The notes: generated by a model not told the origin, from the letters alone. A stretch of 64,000 bases of DNA from JABMQB01 sp964408795 (GCA_964408795.1 CAYPAW010000054.1:30410-94409); one strand, 5' to 3'; positions 27,442 through 36,931 are shown, counted from the stretch's first letter. Numbers and translations: made by a program.

Positions 27442-27976
27442 TTGTACAAAACCTTATAGACTTTTGAACTGCCTCATAGCTTAAATGAACCGGATAAAGG
27501 TAGTACAAAAAGAAGAAAGTAAGTTTTTTCATATGTTTGGTTTAGTTAGGTTAAGTTAAACCCGGATTGCAAAGGCATCCGGGTTTTTTTGTAATAAAGG
27601 AGAGGGGGAACATTGATTCCGAAGGGTTGATTCTGAATAGGGGATCAGGGAATCTTTGTTGTCTTTGGTATAAATGCCGCCATGCTTTTTTTGTCAATAG
27701 CATTGTGAACGAAAAGAAGAGAACGCATAGATAACAACATTGGTCCTCTCTTCGGGAGATTGGACGGACCGTGTGGTTGTTTTGAAAGAATTTTGATGGA
27801 ATATTGTTATATATGGAAGATTCAATGGTATTTTAACGATTCATTTGACGTAAAAGAAATGAATTATTTCATAGATTTCGATGACGTATTTTTTATGGGT
27901 CAGTGTTTTTTCTTTTTCAGAAGAGGGAAATACATACTAACCACTGGTAAATAAAAGATTTAACACCGTATCAGAG
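27442..27976. other. intergenic gap between cpYpsA and PorP
   Basis: This 535-base gap holds a terminator-like hairpin (listed separately) and, at 27628-27644, a short motif also found at 40849-40866. An open frame at 27760-27954 is rich in Phe, Asp and Tyr and has no recognisable motif, so it is not called. The last 150 bases are very A/T-rich and probably contain the PorP promoter, but no exact -7 element stands out. Confidence 0.5.
27558..27590 (+). terminator. intrinsic terminator-like hairpin
   Basis: AAACCCGGAT and ATCCGGGTTT pair around a short GC-containing loop and are followed by seven T residues on the plus strand. No annotated plus-strand gene ends just upstream, so it may end a small transcript starting in 27442-27550 or act as an attenuator. 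Confidence 0.55.
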
Positions 27977-28963
27977 ATGAAATCAACACCTGTCGCCTTT
28001 GTCCTTTTGTTTATGGGTGCAAGTCTTTTCAGGCTTTCAGCGCAGGATGTTGCTTTTTCACAGTTTTATTCCAATCCCATGTATCTGAATCCTGCTTTTG
28101 CCGGTTCTGTGGAGGTTCCGCGGGTTGTGCTTCAGTACCGGAATCAATGGCCTGCCTTTCGTAAAGCCTACACGACTTACAGCCTGGGCTTTGATTTCCC
28201 GGTGGAGGCGCTGCAGGGCGGAGTAGGTCTTTTTTTATTGAACGATGGACAGCTGGGCAATGCCCTGAATAAACTACAGGTTAGCGTCATGTATTCACGG
28301 TTCATTCGTCTGAGCCGACAGTGGTATATGAACGGGGCCGTTCAGGCCGGTTTTTGTCAGAACTCGCTGGATGCAGGAGGCCTGATTTTTCCGGATAACC
28401 TGGATCCCCATTATGGAAACCATGGGATCTCAGGCGAAACGTTTCCGGATCTGAATTTTCGTTATTTTGATGCTTCTGCCGGGATGTTGTTTTATAACGA
28501 AACCTTTTTTATGGGTATCGCAGGGCATCATTTGAACAAACCCAGGCAATCCTATTCGGGAGATAGTTTAAGTGTTGTACATCGCAAATATACATTGCAT
28601 GCCGGAGCCCGGTTTCCCGTATTGTACCGGAGTGCAATGCGCAAGATGTTCGATCTCTCTCCCCAGATTATCCTGCAGAAGCAGGGAATTTTCACCCAGG
28701 TGAATTATGGTTTTTTCATCAACCGGAAGGGAATCTCCGGGGGCGTATGGTTGCGCCAGAATCTTACCCTGCAAAACGATGCCCTGATTTTCCTGGTGGG
28801 ATTCATAAGCGATAACTGGCAGTTGACCTACAGTTTTGACTGGACCATTTCGGGACTTGCCGGACTGACCGATGGCAGCCATGAGGTTACGCTTTCTTTT
28901 TTATTGAAAGATCCACATGGCCGGCCCACCTTTCCCTTTTTCCGATCCCCCTGGGATTACTAA
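27977..28963 (+). CDS. PorP/SprF-family type IX secretion membrane protein
   Basis: The 328-residue protein starts with a signal peptide (residues 1-22, RLSAQ) and the hallmark segment FSQFYSNPMYLNPAFAG, diagnostic of the PorP/SprF family. These outer-membrane barrels work with the type IX secretion system and help place large C-terminal-sorted proteins on the surface. The strands alternate to the C-terminal end. Directly beyond its stop, on the opposite strand and overlapping by four bases, lies a large protein with a type B sorting domain, probably its partner; such porP-cargo pairs are common in Bacteroidota. Confidence 0.9.
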   Translation: MKSTPVAFVLLFMGASLFRLSAQDVAFSQFYSNPMYLNPAFAGSVEVPRVVLQYRNQWPAFRKAYTTYSLGFDFPVEALQGGVGLFLLNDGQLGNALNKLQVSVMYSRFIRLSRQWYMNGAVQAGFCQNSLDAGGLIFPDNLDPHYGNHGISGETFPDLNFRYFDASAGMLFYNETFFMGIAGHHLNKPRQSYSGDSLSVVHRKYTLHAGARFPVLYRSAMRKMFDLSPQIILQKQGIFTQVNYGFFINRKGISGGVWLRQNLTLQNDALIFLVGFISDNWQLTYSFDWTISGLAGLTDGSHEVTLSFLLKDPHGRPTFPFFRSPWDY

Positions 28964-31900
28964 CGAATCAGCAGAACCTGGCCTTTCATTTCCCGGAAGG
29001 CTCCCAGCATGTCATAGTATTGGGCAGTCCAGATATAATTCCCCATGGGAGCCGGTTTGCCGTTTTGGAGGGTTCCGTCCCATTTCTCGTCGGGATGTTC
29101 TGATTCGAATACCCGTTGACCCCACCGGTCATAAATCGTTAACTGAAACCGGTCTGGATTGATCCCTTTTCCTGAGAGCATGAAGAATCGGTTTTCCGGA
29201 ATATCGCTTGATGGGCGAAAAGCATTGGGTGCATACAAGGTGCGTGGGATGATCTCTATCGTAGCCCGGGCTGTATCGAGACAGTCAAATTCCGTGCCGG
29301 CTATCAGTACCGGATGGTAGGTGCCTACCTCATTGTAGATATGCAGGGGTGGATCCTTGCCCTCAAAGGTCTCCCCGTCATCAAAATCCCAGAAATAGGT
29401 TTTTGTGTTTTTTGATTGGTTGGTAAAGGCAATCACGGCTTCATCGGAATAGGTTCTTTTCGGGGTTGCCTGAAAAGCAGCCGTCGGGGTGCTGTGAACC
29501 CATGCCAGGTCTTTTTTTATGAGTGTATCCTGGCATCCGGTCAGCAAGGAAGCTACGCGTACACCCAAATCAAAATAACCGGTATCTGCCAGTTGGTACG
29601 TGTAGGGATTGCCCCGGCCTACCCAGAGCTTATTTTCCAGCCACCAGTAATAGGTTACCTCTTTTTCGTCTGAATTTCCGGTAGCTACTATGCGTAACGG
29701 CTGACACCCTTCGTCTTTATCGATGGTAAAATCAACCCGGGGTATCCGTTTGAATTTTTTAAACACCGGCTCACTCACACATCCGTATTCCTCAACCTGC
29801 AATCCTACTTCCGTAAGTGGTGTTTCCAGCGATACATAGAGGGAATCGTTTCCGGACGTTTCCTGCAGATTCCCGTTGACAAACCATGAAAAAGATGTCG
29901 AATCAACAGAATTCAGGTAGTGAAGTTCCACGTGATCCGTGTAACAGAGGCTGGGGTCGCCGCTGAACCGGACTACCGGTGTGGGGTATATTTTAATCCT
30001 ATCTGGAAAAAGATAACTGGCTTTGCAGTTGCTGGCCTGTTCAGTTACTGTTAGGGAGACATCATAAAAGCCGGATTTCTGGTATGTATGATCCGGATTT
30101 TTCCCGGAATATCCGGAGCCGTCACCAAAATCCCATCGATAGTCAATCCCGGTGTAAGGTATATCTTCGGAAAAAGAGACCTCCAGGGAGTCGCATCCCT
30201 GTGACGGATCAGCTTCTACATAAACCTCTTCAGGGAAGCCTGCAAGAGGAAGGCTGTTCGGATCACTGGAACAACCGTTTTCTTCCACTACAAGGGATAT
30301 TTCCGGATTGGTGCCTATGCCCAGTGAAATCCGGAAATTCCTCGGATAGTCCAGGGAATCCACAATAAGACTCGGGCCAAAATTCCAGTAAAATGAGGTG
30401 CTTTCGCCTCCATCACCCGTATAAAGGACCTTTCGGTTAAAATCAGCACACAGGTCATCTTCACCGCTGATTTCAAATGTAGCAGAGGGGGTAGGGTAGA
30501 AGTGCAGGATATAGCGACGGGTGGTGTCGCACCGGTCGGGGGTCAGGGCATTGTAAAAAACAGTATAATCACCCCATTCGGAAACCGTTACAACCACGGA
30601 AGTATCGGTAGGCCGGTCTAATTTCACTGAAGGATCATCAGACCACCAGGTGGTTTCCAGGGGCAGATCCCAGGGAGATCCGTTGGTATAGGTTATTCCC
30701 ACTTTCATTTCTGTGGATTTCTTATCACAAACAACCCGATCAGACAGCAAATCGATGTGGGGTATGGGAAACACTTCCAGAAACATCTCATCGTAGGCCC
30801 GGCAACCAAAACTGTCGGTGACGGTTACCGCATAGCGACCGGTGGAATCGGCTGTGATCGTTTGGGTTCTTGCACCGGTATTCCAGGAGTATCTTCTTTT
30901 GAGGACCTTCCCGGCATCGAGTTCAAGTGCGAAGGGTTCACATCCTGAGGTGTCTATACCCAGGTTGGTGACCGGCCTGCTCAGGAATACGTATACCGAG
31001 TCGGACTGGGGACAGCCAAATTCATCTTTTACGTCCACATAAAACCATCCACTGTCTTTCGCTGCTATCGTCTGGGTTGTATCGCCCGTATTCCAGCGGA
31101 ACTCCTCAAACCACCAGCCTGCATCCAGGAGGATCGAATCGCCATAACAAAGGACCAGGGTGTCCTTCTGAAAATTGATGCTGCTCCCCAGGTCCAGCAG
31201 GTTGTCCAGGTTAAAAGAAACGCTGTACCCCAGCGACTCCTGTTGGCCGTAACTGTATGAATAGGCATAGAAGCTCTTGTCGGGATTGTCAATCCACAGG
31301 GTATAGACTCCCGGATCGACTTTTAACTGGGCGTAATAATTGCCGCCAAAACTGCTTGAAGGCCATTTTATATCATATTGAATCGAATCCTGTAATGCAA
31401 GCTCTCTAAGCCGGGTATCGTTCAGATAAATATTGTTGATTTCGGAGGAAGGAAAAACCGCATTGATGAAATAATCGGAGTCGGCCTGCTTCAGTTCATA
31501 GACCACAAAATTGGCACTGTTGCGAAACTGGGCCCTTGGAGGCAGGATGATCATAAAGGGCTCAAAGTTCCCTCCGGAGAAACTACCCATGTCTTCCGAC
31601 TGGGACTGGCTGTACTGGGCAATCAACACCGGTTTCTCTGCTATGATCCTTTTGGGTTGGTAATGAAGCAAAACCGTATCCCTGAATTCTCCCCGGTTTA
31701 GGGTGTCCGGTTTTAACCCGTTGATCCAGACTATGGTGTGGTCTTCCTGGGCCAGAATGCGCAGGCGGTCCCAGTACCTGAACCGGTAAGGGATGGTGAA
31801 AAATTCCCTGCCCCAGGTATTCACCGGGGGAATCTGTTCATACAGGTGGTCTCCGGTATGGCTGAGTGCACCTGACGGAACGATGGCTTTCATGGATCCC

Positions 31901-32598
31901 GAGAAAAAGGCAACGGGTTTATCAGACCGGACATAACTCCCTGTGAGATCCCCTTGTCCTGGCCAGTTTGTATTGTTCATTGACTGTACCTGGTACGACT
32001 GACCCCGGTGCAAGGTGATCTCCCAGGGTTCTCCCTTCAGGTGCTTGTTATCGTGTGTATTGACCGAAGGAGTGATCTGTAGGGTGGTTGTATCCTGTGT
32101 AGCAACAATCAGAAATTCGGTGTTGCGTCCGTTGTCATCGGGTTTTGGATAGGGTGTATAGCACATGGCATAGTATTCCATTCCCAGCGATGGAGTCGGA
32201 AAGATCACAGCGGCATCGCTGGAGTTCTGGTCCCAGTTCATGGCAAACAGATTGACCGGTTTTTCCGATACCAGGTGGATTCCTTTGTTTTCAATGCTTT
32301 CCGATCCGAAATGCTCCAGGGTTTCCCAGGGAATATTCACGGGTACTGAACGTCCCGGGTTTACATTGTAGGGGCCTCCCAGGGGGGTTTCCCTGGGGCC
32401 ATACGTCAGGGTGAAGGTTGTGGCTTCACGGGCGGTAACCCGTATCTCCAGGAAGTGATCCCTCAGGTTCATGTGTTCCATAAATCCGAACCAGAAATCG
32501 GTTCCCTCGGTGGAACGATGGCAGGGATCATCCACAGGCTGTGCCCATGCTGAGGAAAAGAATGCCATCAGGATCAGAAGACTGATTGCTCGCTTCAT
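28960..32598 (-). CDS. large secreted protein, IgGFc-binding N-domain, PKD repeats, T9SS type B sorting domain
   Basis: This surface protein of about 1212 residues has a signal peptide (MKRAISLLILMAFFSSAWAQ), then an N-terminal region (about 25-450: TEGTDFWFGFM, AAVIFPTPSLG, GTEFLIVATQ-like strands) resembling the IgGFc-binding N-terminal domain, a middle part with repeated cadherin/Ig-like strands (each with a W-N-T-G-D/A-x-T-Q-T-I element), several PKD-like domains (YRWDFGDGSG, YFWDFDDGE) and a C-terminal block with YAPNAFRPS, IYDRWGQRVFES, WDGTLQNG and a final strand. The C-terminal block is the gliding-motility-associated (type B) sorting signal used by type IX secretion. Function is likely adhesion or surface binding; the ligand is unknown. 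An earlier in-frame ATG at 32640 lacks a signal peptide, so 32598 is chosen. Confidence 0.85.
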   Translation of the reverse strand: MKRAISLLILMAFFSSAWAQPVDDPCHRSTEGTDFWFGFMEHMNLRDHFLEIRVTAREATTFTLTYGPRETPLGGPYNVNPGRSVPVNIPWETLEHFGSESIENKGIHLVSEKPVNLFAMNWDQNSSDAAVIFPTPSLGMEYYAMCYTPYPKPDDNGRNTEFLIVATQDTTTLQITPSVNTHDNKHLKGEPWEITLHRGQSYQVQSMNNTNWPGQGDLTGSYVRSDKPVAFFSGSMKAIVPSGALSHTGDHLYEQIPPVNTWGREFFTIPYRFRYWDRLRILAQEDHTIVWINGLKPDTLNRGEFRDTVLLHYQPKRIIAEKPVLIAQYSQSQSEDMGSFSGGNFEPFMIILPPRAQFRNSANFVVYELKQADSDYFINAVFPSSEINNIYLNDTRLRELALQDSIQYDIKWPSSSFGGNYYAQLKVDPGVYTLWIDNPDKSFYAYSYSYGQQESLGYSVSFNLDNLLDLGSSINFQKDTLVLCYGDSILLDAGWWFEEFRWNTGDTTQTIAAKDSGWFYVDVKDEFGCPQSDSVYVFLSRPVTNLGIDTSGCEPFALELDAGKVLKRRYSWNTGARTQTITADSTGRYAVTVTDSFGCRAYDEMFLEVFPIPHIDLLSDRVVCDKKSTEMKVGITYTNGSPWDLPLETTWWSDDPSVKLDRPTDTSVVVTVSEWGDYTVFYNALTPDRCDTTRRYILHFYPTPSATFEISGEDDLCADFNRKVLYTGDGGESTSFYWNFGPSLIVDSLDYPRNFRISLGIGTNPEISLVVEENGCSSDPNSLPLAGFPEEVYVEADPSQGCDSLEVSFSEDIPYTGIDYRWDFGDGSGYSGKNPDHTYQKSGFYDVSLTVTEQASNCKASYLFPDRIKIYPTPVVRFSGDPSLCYTDHVELHYLNSVDSTSFSWFVNGNLQETSGNDSLYVSLETPLTEVGLQVEEYGCVSEPVFKKFKRIPRVDFTIDKDEGCQPLRIVATGNSDEKEVTYYWWLENKLWVGRGNPYTYQLADTGYFDLGVRVASLLTGCQDTLIKKDLAWVHSTPTAAFQATPKRTYSDEAVIAFTNQSKNTKTYFWDFDDGETFEGKDPPLHIYNEVGTYHPVLIAGTEFDCLDTARATIEIIPRTLYAPNAFRPSSDIPENRFFMLSGKGINPDRFQLTIYDRWGQRVFESEHPDEKWDGTLQNGKPAPMGNYIWTAQYYDMLGAFREMKGQVLLIR

Positions 32599-32734
32599 AG
32601 TCATCGGTTCAGGTTTCTTTACGGGTACCGGGTGGTACATATGTCCGGTATATCTGGAAGACAGACAAGAGGAGCATTGCCCCTACTGGATCTTTGCCGG
32701 ATGCCTCTTCCCGTAAGGAAACAAAATTTTCCGT

Positions 32735-33058
32735 TCATATGGGTCGTATTTCCACCATCAGATGGTTCCTGGGGACTACTTCATTGGGTTTTACATGGAC
32801 CTTTACGATTTTCCCGTTAAAGGGCATCGATACATTGTTGAACATTTTCATCGCTTCCAGGATGAGGATGGTTTGCCCGGCTTCTATTCGATCTCCCTTT
32901 TTGATAAAGATATCTACCACGGTTCCCGGAATGAAAGAGAAGATCTTATTCGTATCGGGAGTCATGTAAAGCGGCCTGTTTTCAAATTTTTTTGTAAAGG
33001 TTGTCTGGTACATCGCTCCATCGATCACCAGCCTTTGTAATTCTTTCTGTTCTTCCAT
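32735..33058 (-). CDS. biotin carboxyl carrier protein
   Basis: This 107-residue biotin carrier has the biotinylation lysine K71 in EAMKM and the surrounding beta-barrel (IPGTVVDIFIKKGD, SMPFNGKIVKVHVKPNE). It carries the carboxyl group between catalytic sites of an acyl-CoA carboxylase or decarboxylase. It lies 16 bases downstream of the carboxyltransferase gene on the same strand, so the two form an operon. No biotin carboxylase or membrane decarboxylase subunit is next to it. ATG 33058 is preferred over the upstream 33094 because the extra residues are low-quality. Confidence 0.9.
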   Translation of the reverse strand: MEEQKELQRLVIDGAMYQTTFTKKFENRPLYMTPDTNKIFSFIPGTVVDIFIKKGDRIEAGQTILILEAMKMFNNVSMPFNGKIVKVHVKPNEVVPRNHLMVEIRPI

Positions 33059-33074
33059 ATTGTTTTTGTTTGGA

Positions 33075-34619
33075 TTAAAACGGAGGGATTCCATGTTTTT
33101 TCTCCGGTCCGGAGATATCTTTATTTTCCGATACCTGGAGGGCGTGGAGGATCATGGAACGGGTTTCTCTGGGTTCAATGATTTCATCGATATATCCCTG
33201 GGAAGCGGCTACAAAGGGATTGGCAAATTTTAGTTTGTATTCTTCGATTTTTTGTTGCCGGGTTGTTTCCGGGTCTTCCGACTCGGCGATTTCTTTCCGG
33301 AAAACGATATTGGCAGCTCCTTCGGGTCCCATGACGGCTATTTCAGCGGTAGGCCAGGCAAACACAAAATCAGCGCGCAAGTGGCGAGAATTCATGGCGA
33401 TATAACCGCCGCCATAGGCTTTTCTCAGGATCACGGTCACTTTCGGTACGGTAGCTTCGCTGTAAGCATAGAGGATTTTTGCTCCGTGGCGGATCACTCC
33501 GGCGTGTTCCTGGTCCACACCGGGCAGGTATCCCGGCAGGTCTTCCAGGGTAGCAATCGGAATGTTGAACGCGTCGCAATACCGGATAAAACGGGCTGCT
33601 TTGTCGGAGCTGTCTGTATCAAGAACCCCGGCAAGAACCATGGGCTGATTGGCTACAAAACCTACGGTATTGCCTTCCATACGTCCGAACCCGATGATGA
33701 TGTTGGGAGCAAAATGCTCCATGATTTCAAAAAATTCCGATCCATCGGTTATGGCCCGGATAATATCGCGCATATCGTAAGGAATCCGGGGATTGGCCGG
33801 TACGATTTCATCGATCTTTTTTCCTCTTTTGGGTTCTTTAGGCGGGAAAGCCATGGCTTTCACCTTGTTGTTTCTGGGAATATAGGAGATCAGTGTTTTA
33901 ATCTGTTCAAAGCATTCCTGTTCGTTTTTTGCATAAAAATGGGCATTTCCGGTAATCTCGGCATGCACCCTGGCGCCTCCCAGCTCTTCCATGGAGATCT
34001 CCTCACCCAGCACCGATTTGATGACGCTGGGCCCGGTAATGAACATTTTGGAAATATTCTCCACAACAAATACAAAGTCGGTCAGCGCTGGTGAGTAAAC
34101 AGCTCCCCCGGCACAGGGGCCCAGGATGACGGAGATCTGGGGAATCACCCCGGAAGCCAGTGTGTTACGGAAGAAGATCTCTCCGTAACCGGCCAGCGAA
34201 TTAACCCCTTCCTGGATGCGGGCTCCTCCTGAATCGTTGATCCCGATCAAAGGAACCCGCATTTTCAGCGCATGATCCATGATCTTGGTGATCTTCCGGG
34301 CATGCATAAGTCCCAAAGAACCTCCTGCAACCGTGAAGTCCTGGGCAAAAATACATACCGGCTTATGAAAGATTGTTCCGGTACCTATAATAACCCCATC
34401 CCCATGAAGTACCATTTCTTCCATGCCAAAATCCTTGGCACTATGGGCTACAAAAAGGTCGTATTCATGAAAAGACTTTTCATCCAGGATAGCCAGGATT
34501 CGCTCACGGGCCGTCAGTTTCCCCATCTTTGCCTGTTTCTGGATGGCCTTGATTCCACCCCCCTTCTGTACCTCTCTTTTCCTCTTTCGTAAATCGAGGA
34601 TGTTGTTTTTTAGTGACAT
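33075..34619 (-). CDS. acyl-CoA carboxylase carboxyltransferase subunit
   Basis: This is a carboxyltransferase of the propionyl-/methylmalonyl-CoA family (514 residues). It has the crotonase-like tandem halves, the acyl-CoA site GINDSGGARIQEGV, the oxyanion segments GPCAGGAVYSPALTDF and AYGGGYIAM, and WPTAEIAVMGPEGA. It would exchange a carboxyl group between biotin on the neighbouring carrier and propionyl-CoA. Whether it acts as a carboxylase or as part of a sodium-pumping methylmalonyl-CoA decarboxylase cannot be told, because neither biotin carboxylase nor the membrane subunits lie in the window. A near -7 element (TCGCTTTG) lies about 60 bases upstream of the start. Confidence 0.9.
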   Translation of the reverse strand: MSLKNNILDLRKRKREVQKGGGIKAIQKQAKMGKLTARERILAILDEKSFHEYDLFVAHSAKDFGMEEMVLHGDGVIIGTGTIFHKPVCIFAQDFTVAGGSLGLMHARKITKIMDHALKMRVPLIGINDSGGARIQEGVNSLAGYGEIFFRNTLASGVIPQISVILGPCAGGAVYSPALTDFVFVVENISKMFITGPSVIKSVLGEEISMEELGGARVHAEITGNAHFYAKNEQECFEQIKTLISYIPRNNKVKAMAFPPKEPKRGKKIDEIVPANPRIPYDMRDIIRAITDGSEFFEIMEHFAPNIIIGFGRMEGNTVGFVANQPMVLAGVLDTDSSDKAARFIRYCDAFNIPIATLEDLPGYLPGVDQEHAGVIRHGAKILYAYSEATVPKVTVILRKAYGGGYIAMNSRHLRADFVFAWPTAEIAVMGPEGAANIVFRKEIAESEDPETTRQQKIEEYKLKFANPFVAASQGYIDEIIEPRETRSMILHALQVSENKDISGPEKKHGIPPF

Positions 34620-34701
34620 ATGCTTTTTTTTATTTTGTTTCTCAGCCTGATGAATTAACTGTCCTGATTTTGTTTGACAAAGCGAAGGTATAATTTTTTT
34701 T

Positions 34702-35778
34702 TTACCGGGATGCCCAAATCGTTATGATCAATGCAATGATTCCATAGGTGAAATTGGGAATCCAGACGGCAAAGAACGGATCCATGGTTCCGCTGATAGC
34801 AAACACGGTGGACATCTGGGCAAAAAAGATATAGGAAAAACTGAAAAGCAGGCCCAACCCGAGATGAAAGCCAAGTCCTCCTTTCACTTTCCTGGAAGCA
34901 AGGCCTGCTCCGATAAGTGTCATGATAAATACCGAAACCGGACCGCTGGTTCGTTTGTGTTTTTCGATTTCATATTCCGTGGGATTGACTCCCCGTTTCT
35001 GCATGCTTACAATGTGCCTTTTGATATTGGGTGTAGTCATCATTTCCGTTTCGTTACGGATGGTCCGGTATTCATCGGGTTGCATATTCAGGGTTGTATC
35101 CATCCGATACCCGGTGATCACTTTTTCATGACCCTCCCTAAGGGTTCGCTTCCAGTATTGGTTTAAGATCCATTTCCGGGCTTCCGGATCCCACCGTATA
35201 TTCTCAGCGGTTAGTTTCTCCACCAGTTGTTTCCCTTCAAATTTTTCCAGTACAAACTTGTCTCCAACATTGTTCCCGGAGAAACTGCGCATGTAGATGT
35301 AAACTCCCGGCTCTATCTGCCGGTGTATCTGTCTTTCATTGGTCACATAATTCTTGATATAGGCATTTCGAAAGTTAATCCGCACCTCGTTGGCCGGAGG
35401 GATAATATAGTTTCCCAAAACAAAAGAGAACACTGCTATGACCAACGCGGAAAAAAGATAGGGAACCATCAGCCTTGTGTAGGAAACTCCGTTGCTCAGA
35501 ATGGCAATGATTTCTGTGTTATAGGCCATCTTGGAAGTGAAGTAAATAACGGCTATGAAGGTGAATAAACTGCTGAACAGATTGGCAAAATAGGGGATGA
35601 AATTGAAATAATAGTCAAAGATCACTTTCTTTACCGGGACTTCATTGGCAAGATATTCATCGAGATTCTCGGCTACATCAAAGACCAATACGATCATGAT
35701 GATGAGAATAATCGCGTAAAAAAAAGTACCCAGAAACTTTCGGGTAATGTAAATATCCAGTATTTTAATGCATCGCAT
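34702..35778 (-). CDS. LptF/LptG-family permease (first copy)
   Basis: This inner-membrane LPS transport permease (358 residues) has N-terminal spans (FLGTFFYAIILIIMIVLVF and two following), a periplasmic beta-jellyroll middle (about 130-260) and C-terminal spans with the GAGLASRKVKGGLGFHLGLG segment. With LptB it lifts lipopolysaccharide out of the inner membrane. It starts one base after tgt ends, a conserved tgt-lptG arrangement in Bacteroidota. A second family member lies at 57528-59030; which is LptF and which LptG is not certain, though this copy's place behind tgt suggests the LptG role. Confidence 0.88.
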   Translation of the reverse strand: MRCIKILDIYITRKFLGTFFYAIILIIMIVLVFDVAENLDEYLANEVPVKKVIFDYYFNFIPYFANLFSSLFTFIAVIYFTSKMAYNTEIIAILSNGVSYTRLMVPYLFSALVIAVFSFVLGNYIIPPANEVRINFRNAYIKNYVTNERQIHRQIEPGVYIYMRSFSGNNVGDKFVLEKFEGKQLVEKLTAENIRWDPEARKWILNQYWKRTLREGHEKVITGYRMDTTLNMQPDEYRTIRNETEMMTTPNIKRHIVSMQKRGVNPTEYEIEKHKRTSGPVSVFIMTLIGAGLASRKVKGGLGFHLGLGLLFSFSYIFFAQMSTVFAISGTMDPFFAVWIPNFTYGIIALIITIWASR

Positions 35779-35779
35779 A

Positions 35780-36910
35780 TTATAAACGTACCGATAAACA
35801 ATGAATCATTTCTTCTTTCCAGTCTTTAAAGTTCCCTGCATTGATTTGTTTTTGTGCTTCCTTCACCAGCCACAGGTAAAAAGCCAGGTTATGCTGGCTG
35901 GCAATTTGAGCTCCCAGTCTCTCCTTTGAGATGATCAAGTGGCGCAGGAAGGCTTTGGAATAGTCGTGATCCACAAAAGATGAGCCTTCCGGGTCAATGG
36001 GTGAATGGTCGTTTTGCCATTTGGCATTTTTAATATTGATGATTCCTTTACGGGTAAAGAGCATTCCGTTTCTTCCATTTCGGGTAGGTATTACACAGTC
36101 AAACATATCGATTCCCCGGTCAATGGCTTCCAGGATATTCACCGGAGTTCCAACTCCCATCAGGTAGCGGGGCCGGTTTTCGGGCAATAAGGCAGCCGTT
36201 ATTTCCACTATTTCGTACATGATCTCTTCAGGTTCTCCTACGGAGAGGCCTCCAATGGCATATCCGTCGGCCTGGTAACCTGTGGCTTCCTGAGCTGCTG
36301 CTTTTCGGAGTTCCGGATAAACAGCCCCCTGGATTACCGGAAACAGCGATTGTTCAAATCCGTATTGTGGAGATGTTGTCCTGAACCGGTTGAAACATCT
36401 TTCAAGCCATCGCTGAGTCAGGGCAAGGGATTTTTGTGCATAAGCAAATCCGGAATCTGCAGGGGTACATTCATCCAGGGCCATCATGATATCCGCCCCG
36501 ATATCTCTTTGGATGTCAATAACTTTTTCGGGTGTGAAAAGGTGGTATGATCCATCGATATGCGATTGGAAATGAACGCCTTCTTCCGAAAGTTTCCGTA
36601 TATCGCCCAGTGAGAAAACCTGAAACCCTCCGCTATCGGTCAAAACAGGACCCTTCCATCCGTTGAAGTGATGGATTCCACCGGCATCCCCGAGAACCCG
36701 GATCCCGGGACGAAGATAAAGATGGTAGGTATTTCCCAGGATGATCTCCGCTTGGATATCCTCCTTAAGATCCCTTGTGTGAATGCCCTTCACCGAACCA
36801 GCTGTACCTACCGGCATGAACATGGGGGTGTGAAAATCCCCATGAGGAGTGGTGATTCTTCCTGTACGTGCTGCGGTTCCTTCGCAGGAGTTCATCCGTT
36901 CAAACTTCAT
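35780..36910 (-). CDS. tgt: queuine tRNA-ribosyltransferase
   Basis: Tgt swaps guanine for preQ1 (queuosine precursor) at the wobble position of tRNAs with GUN anticodons. The 376-residue protein has the catalytic aspartates in LTDSGGFQVFSLG and FDCVIPTRNGRNG. The zinc ligands CxCxxC of well-studied Tgt proteins are replaced: residues 306-316 read DPEGSSFVDHD, while the later histidine H340 (ASQHNLAF) remains. The frame is open to 36976, but the extra residues hold the -7 promoter element, so ATG 36910 is chosen. It starts an operon with lptG. Confidence 0.94.
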   Translation of the reverse strand: MKFERMNSCEGTAARTGRITTPHGDFHTPMFMPVGTAGSVKGIHTRDLKEDIQAEIILGNTYHLYLRPGIRVLGDAGGIHHFNGWKGPVLTDSGGFQVFSLGDIRKLSEEGVHFQSHIDGSYHLFTPEKVIDIQRDIGADIMMALDECTPADSGFAYAQKSLALTQRWLERCFNRFRTTSPQYGFEQSLFPVIQGAVYPELRKAAAQEATGYQADGYAIGGLSVGEPEEIMYEIVEITAALLPENRPRYLMGVGTPVNILEAIDRGIDMFDCVIPTRNGRNGMLFTRKGIINIKNAKWQNDHSPIDPEGSSFVDHDYSKAFLRHLIISKERLGAQIASQHNLAFYLWLVKEAQKQINAGNFKDWKEEMIHCLSVRL

Positions 36911-36931
36911 TCGTCCTTTTTTTCCCGGTTG

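Noticed and set aside
27760..27954. 64-codon open frame before PorP
   Set aside because: Composition (Phe/Asp/Tyr-rich) and position in an A/T-rich upstream region suggest chance; no motif.
33252..34094. 280-codon plus-strand open frame
   Set aside because: Entirely antisense to the well-supported carboxyltransferase; no family motif.
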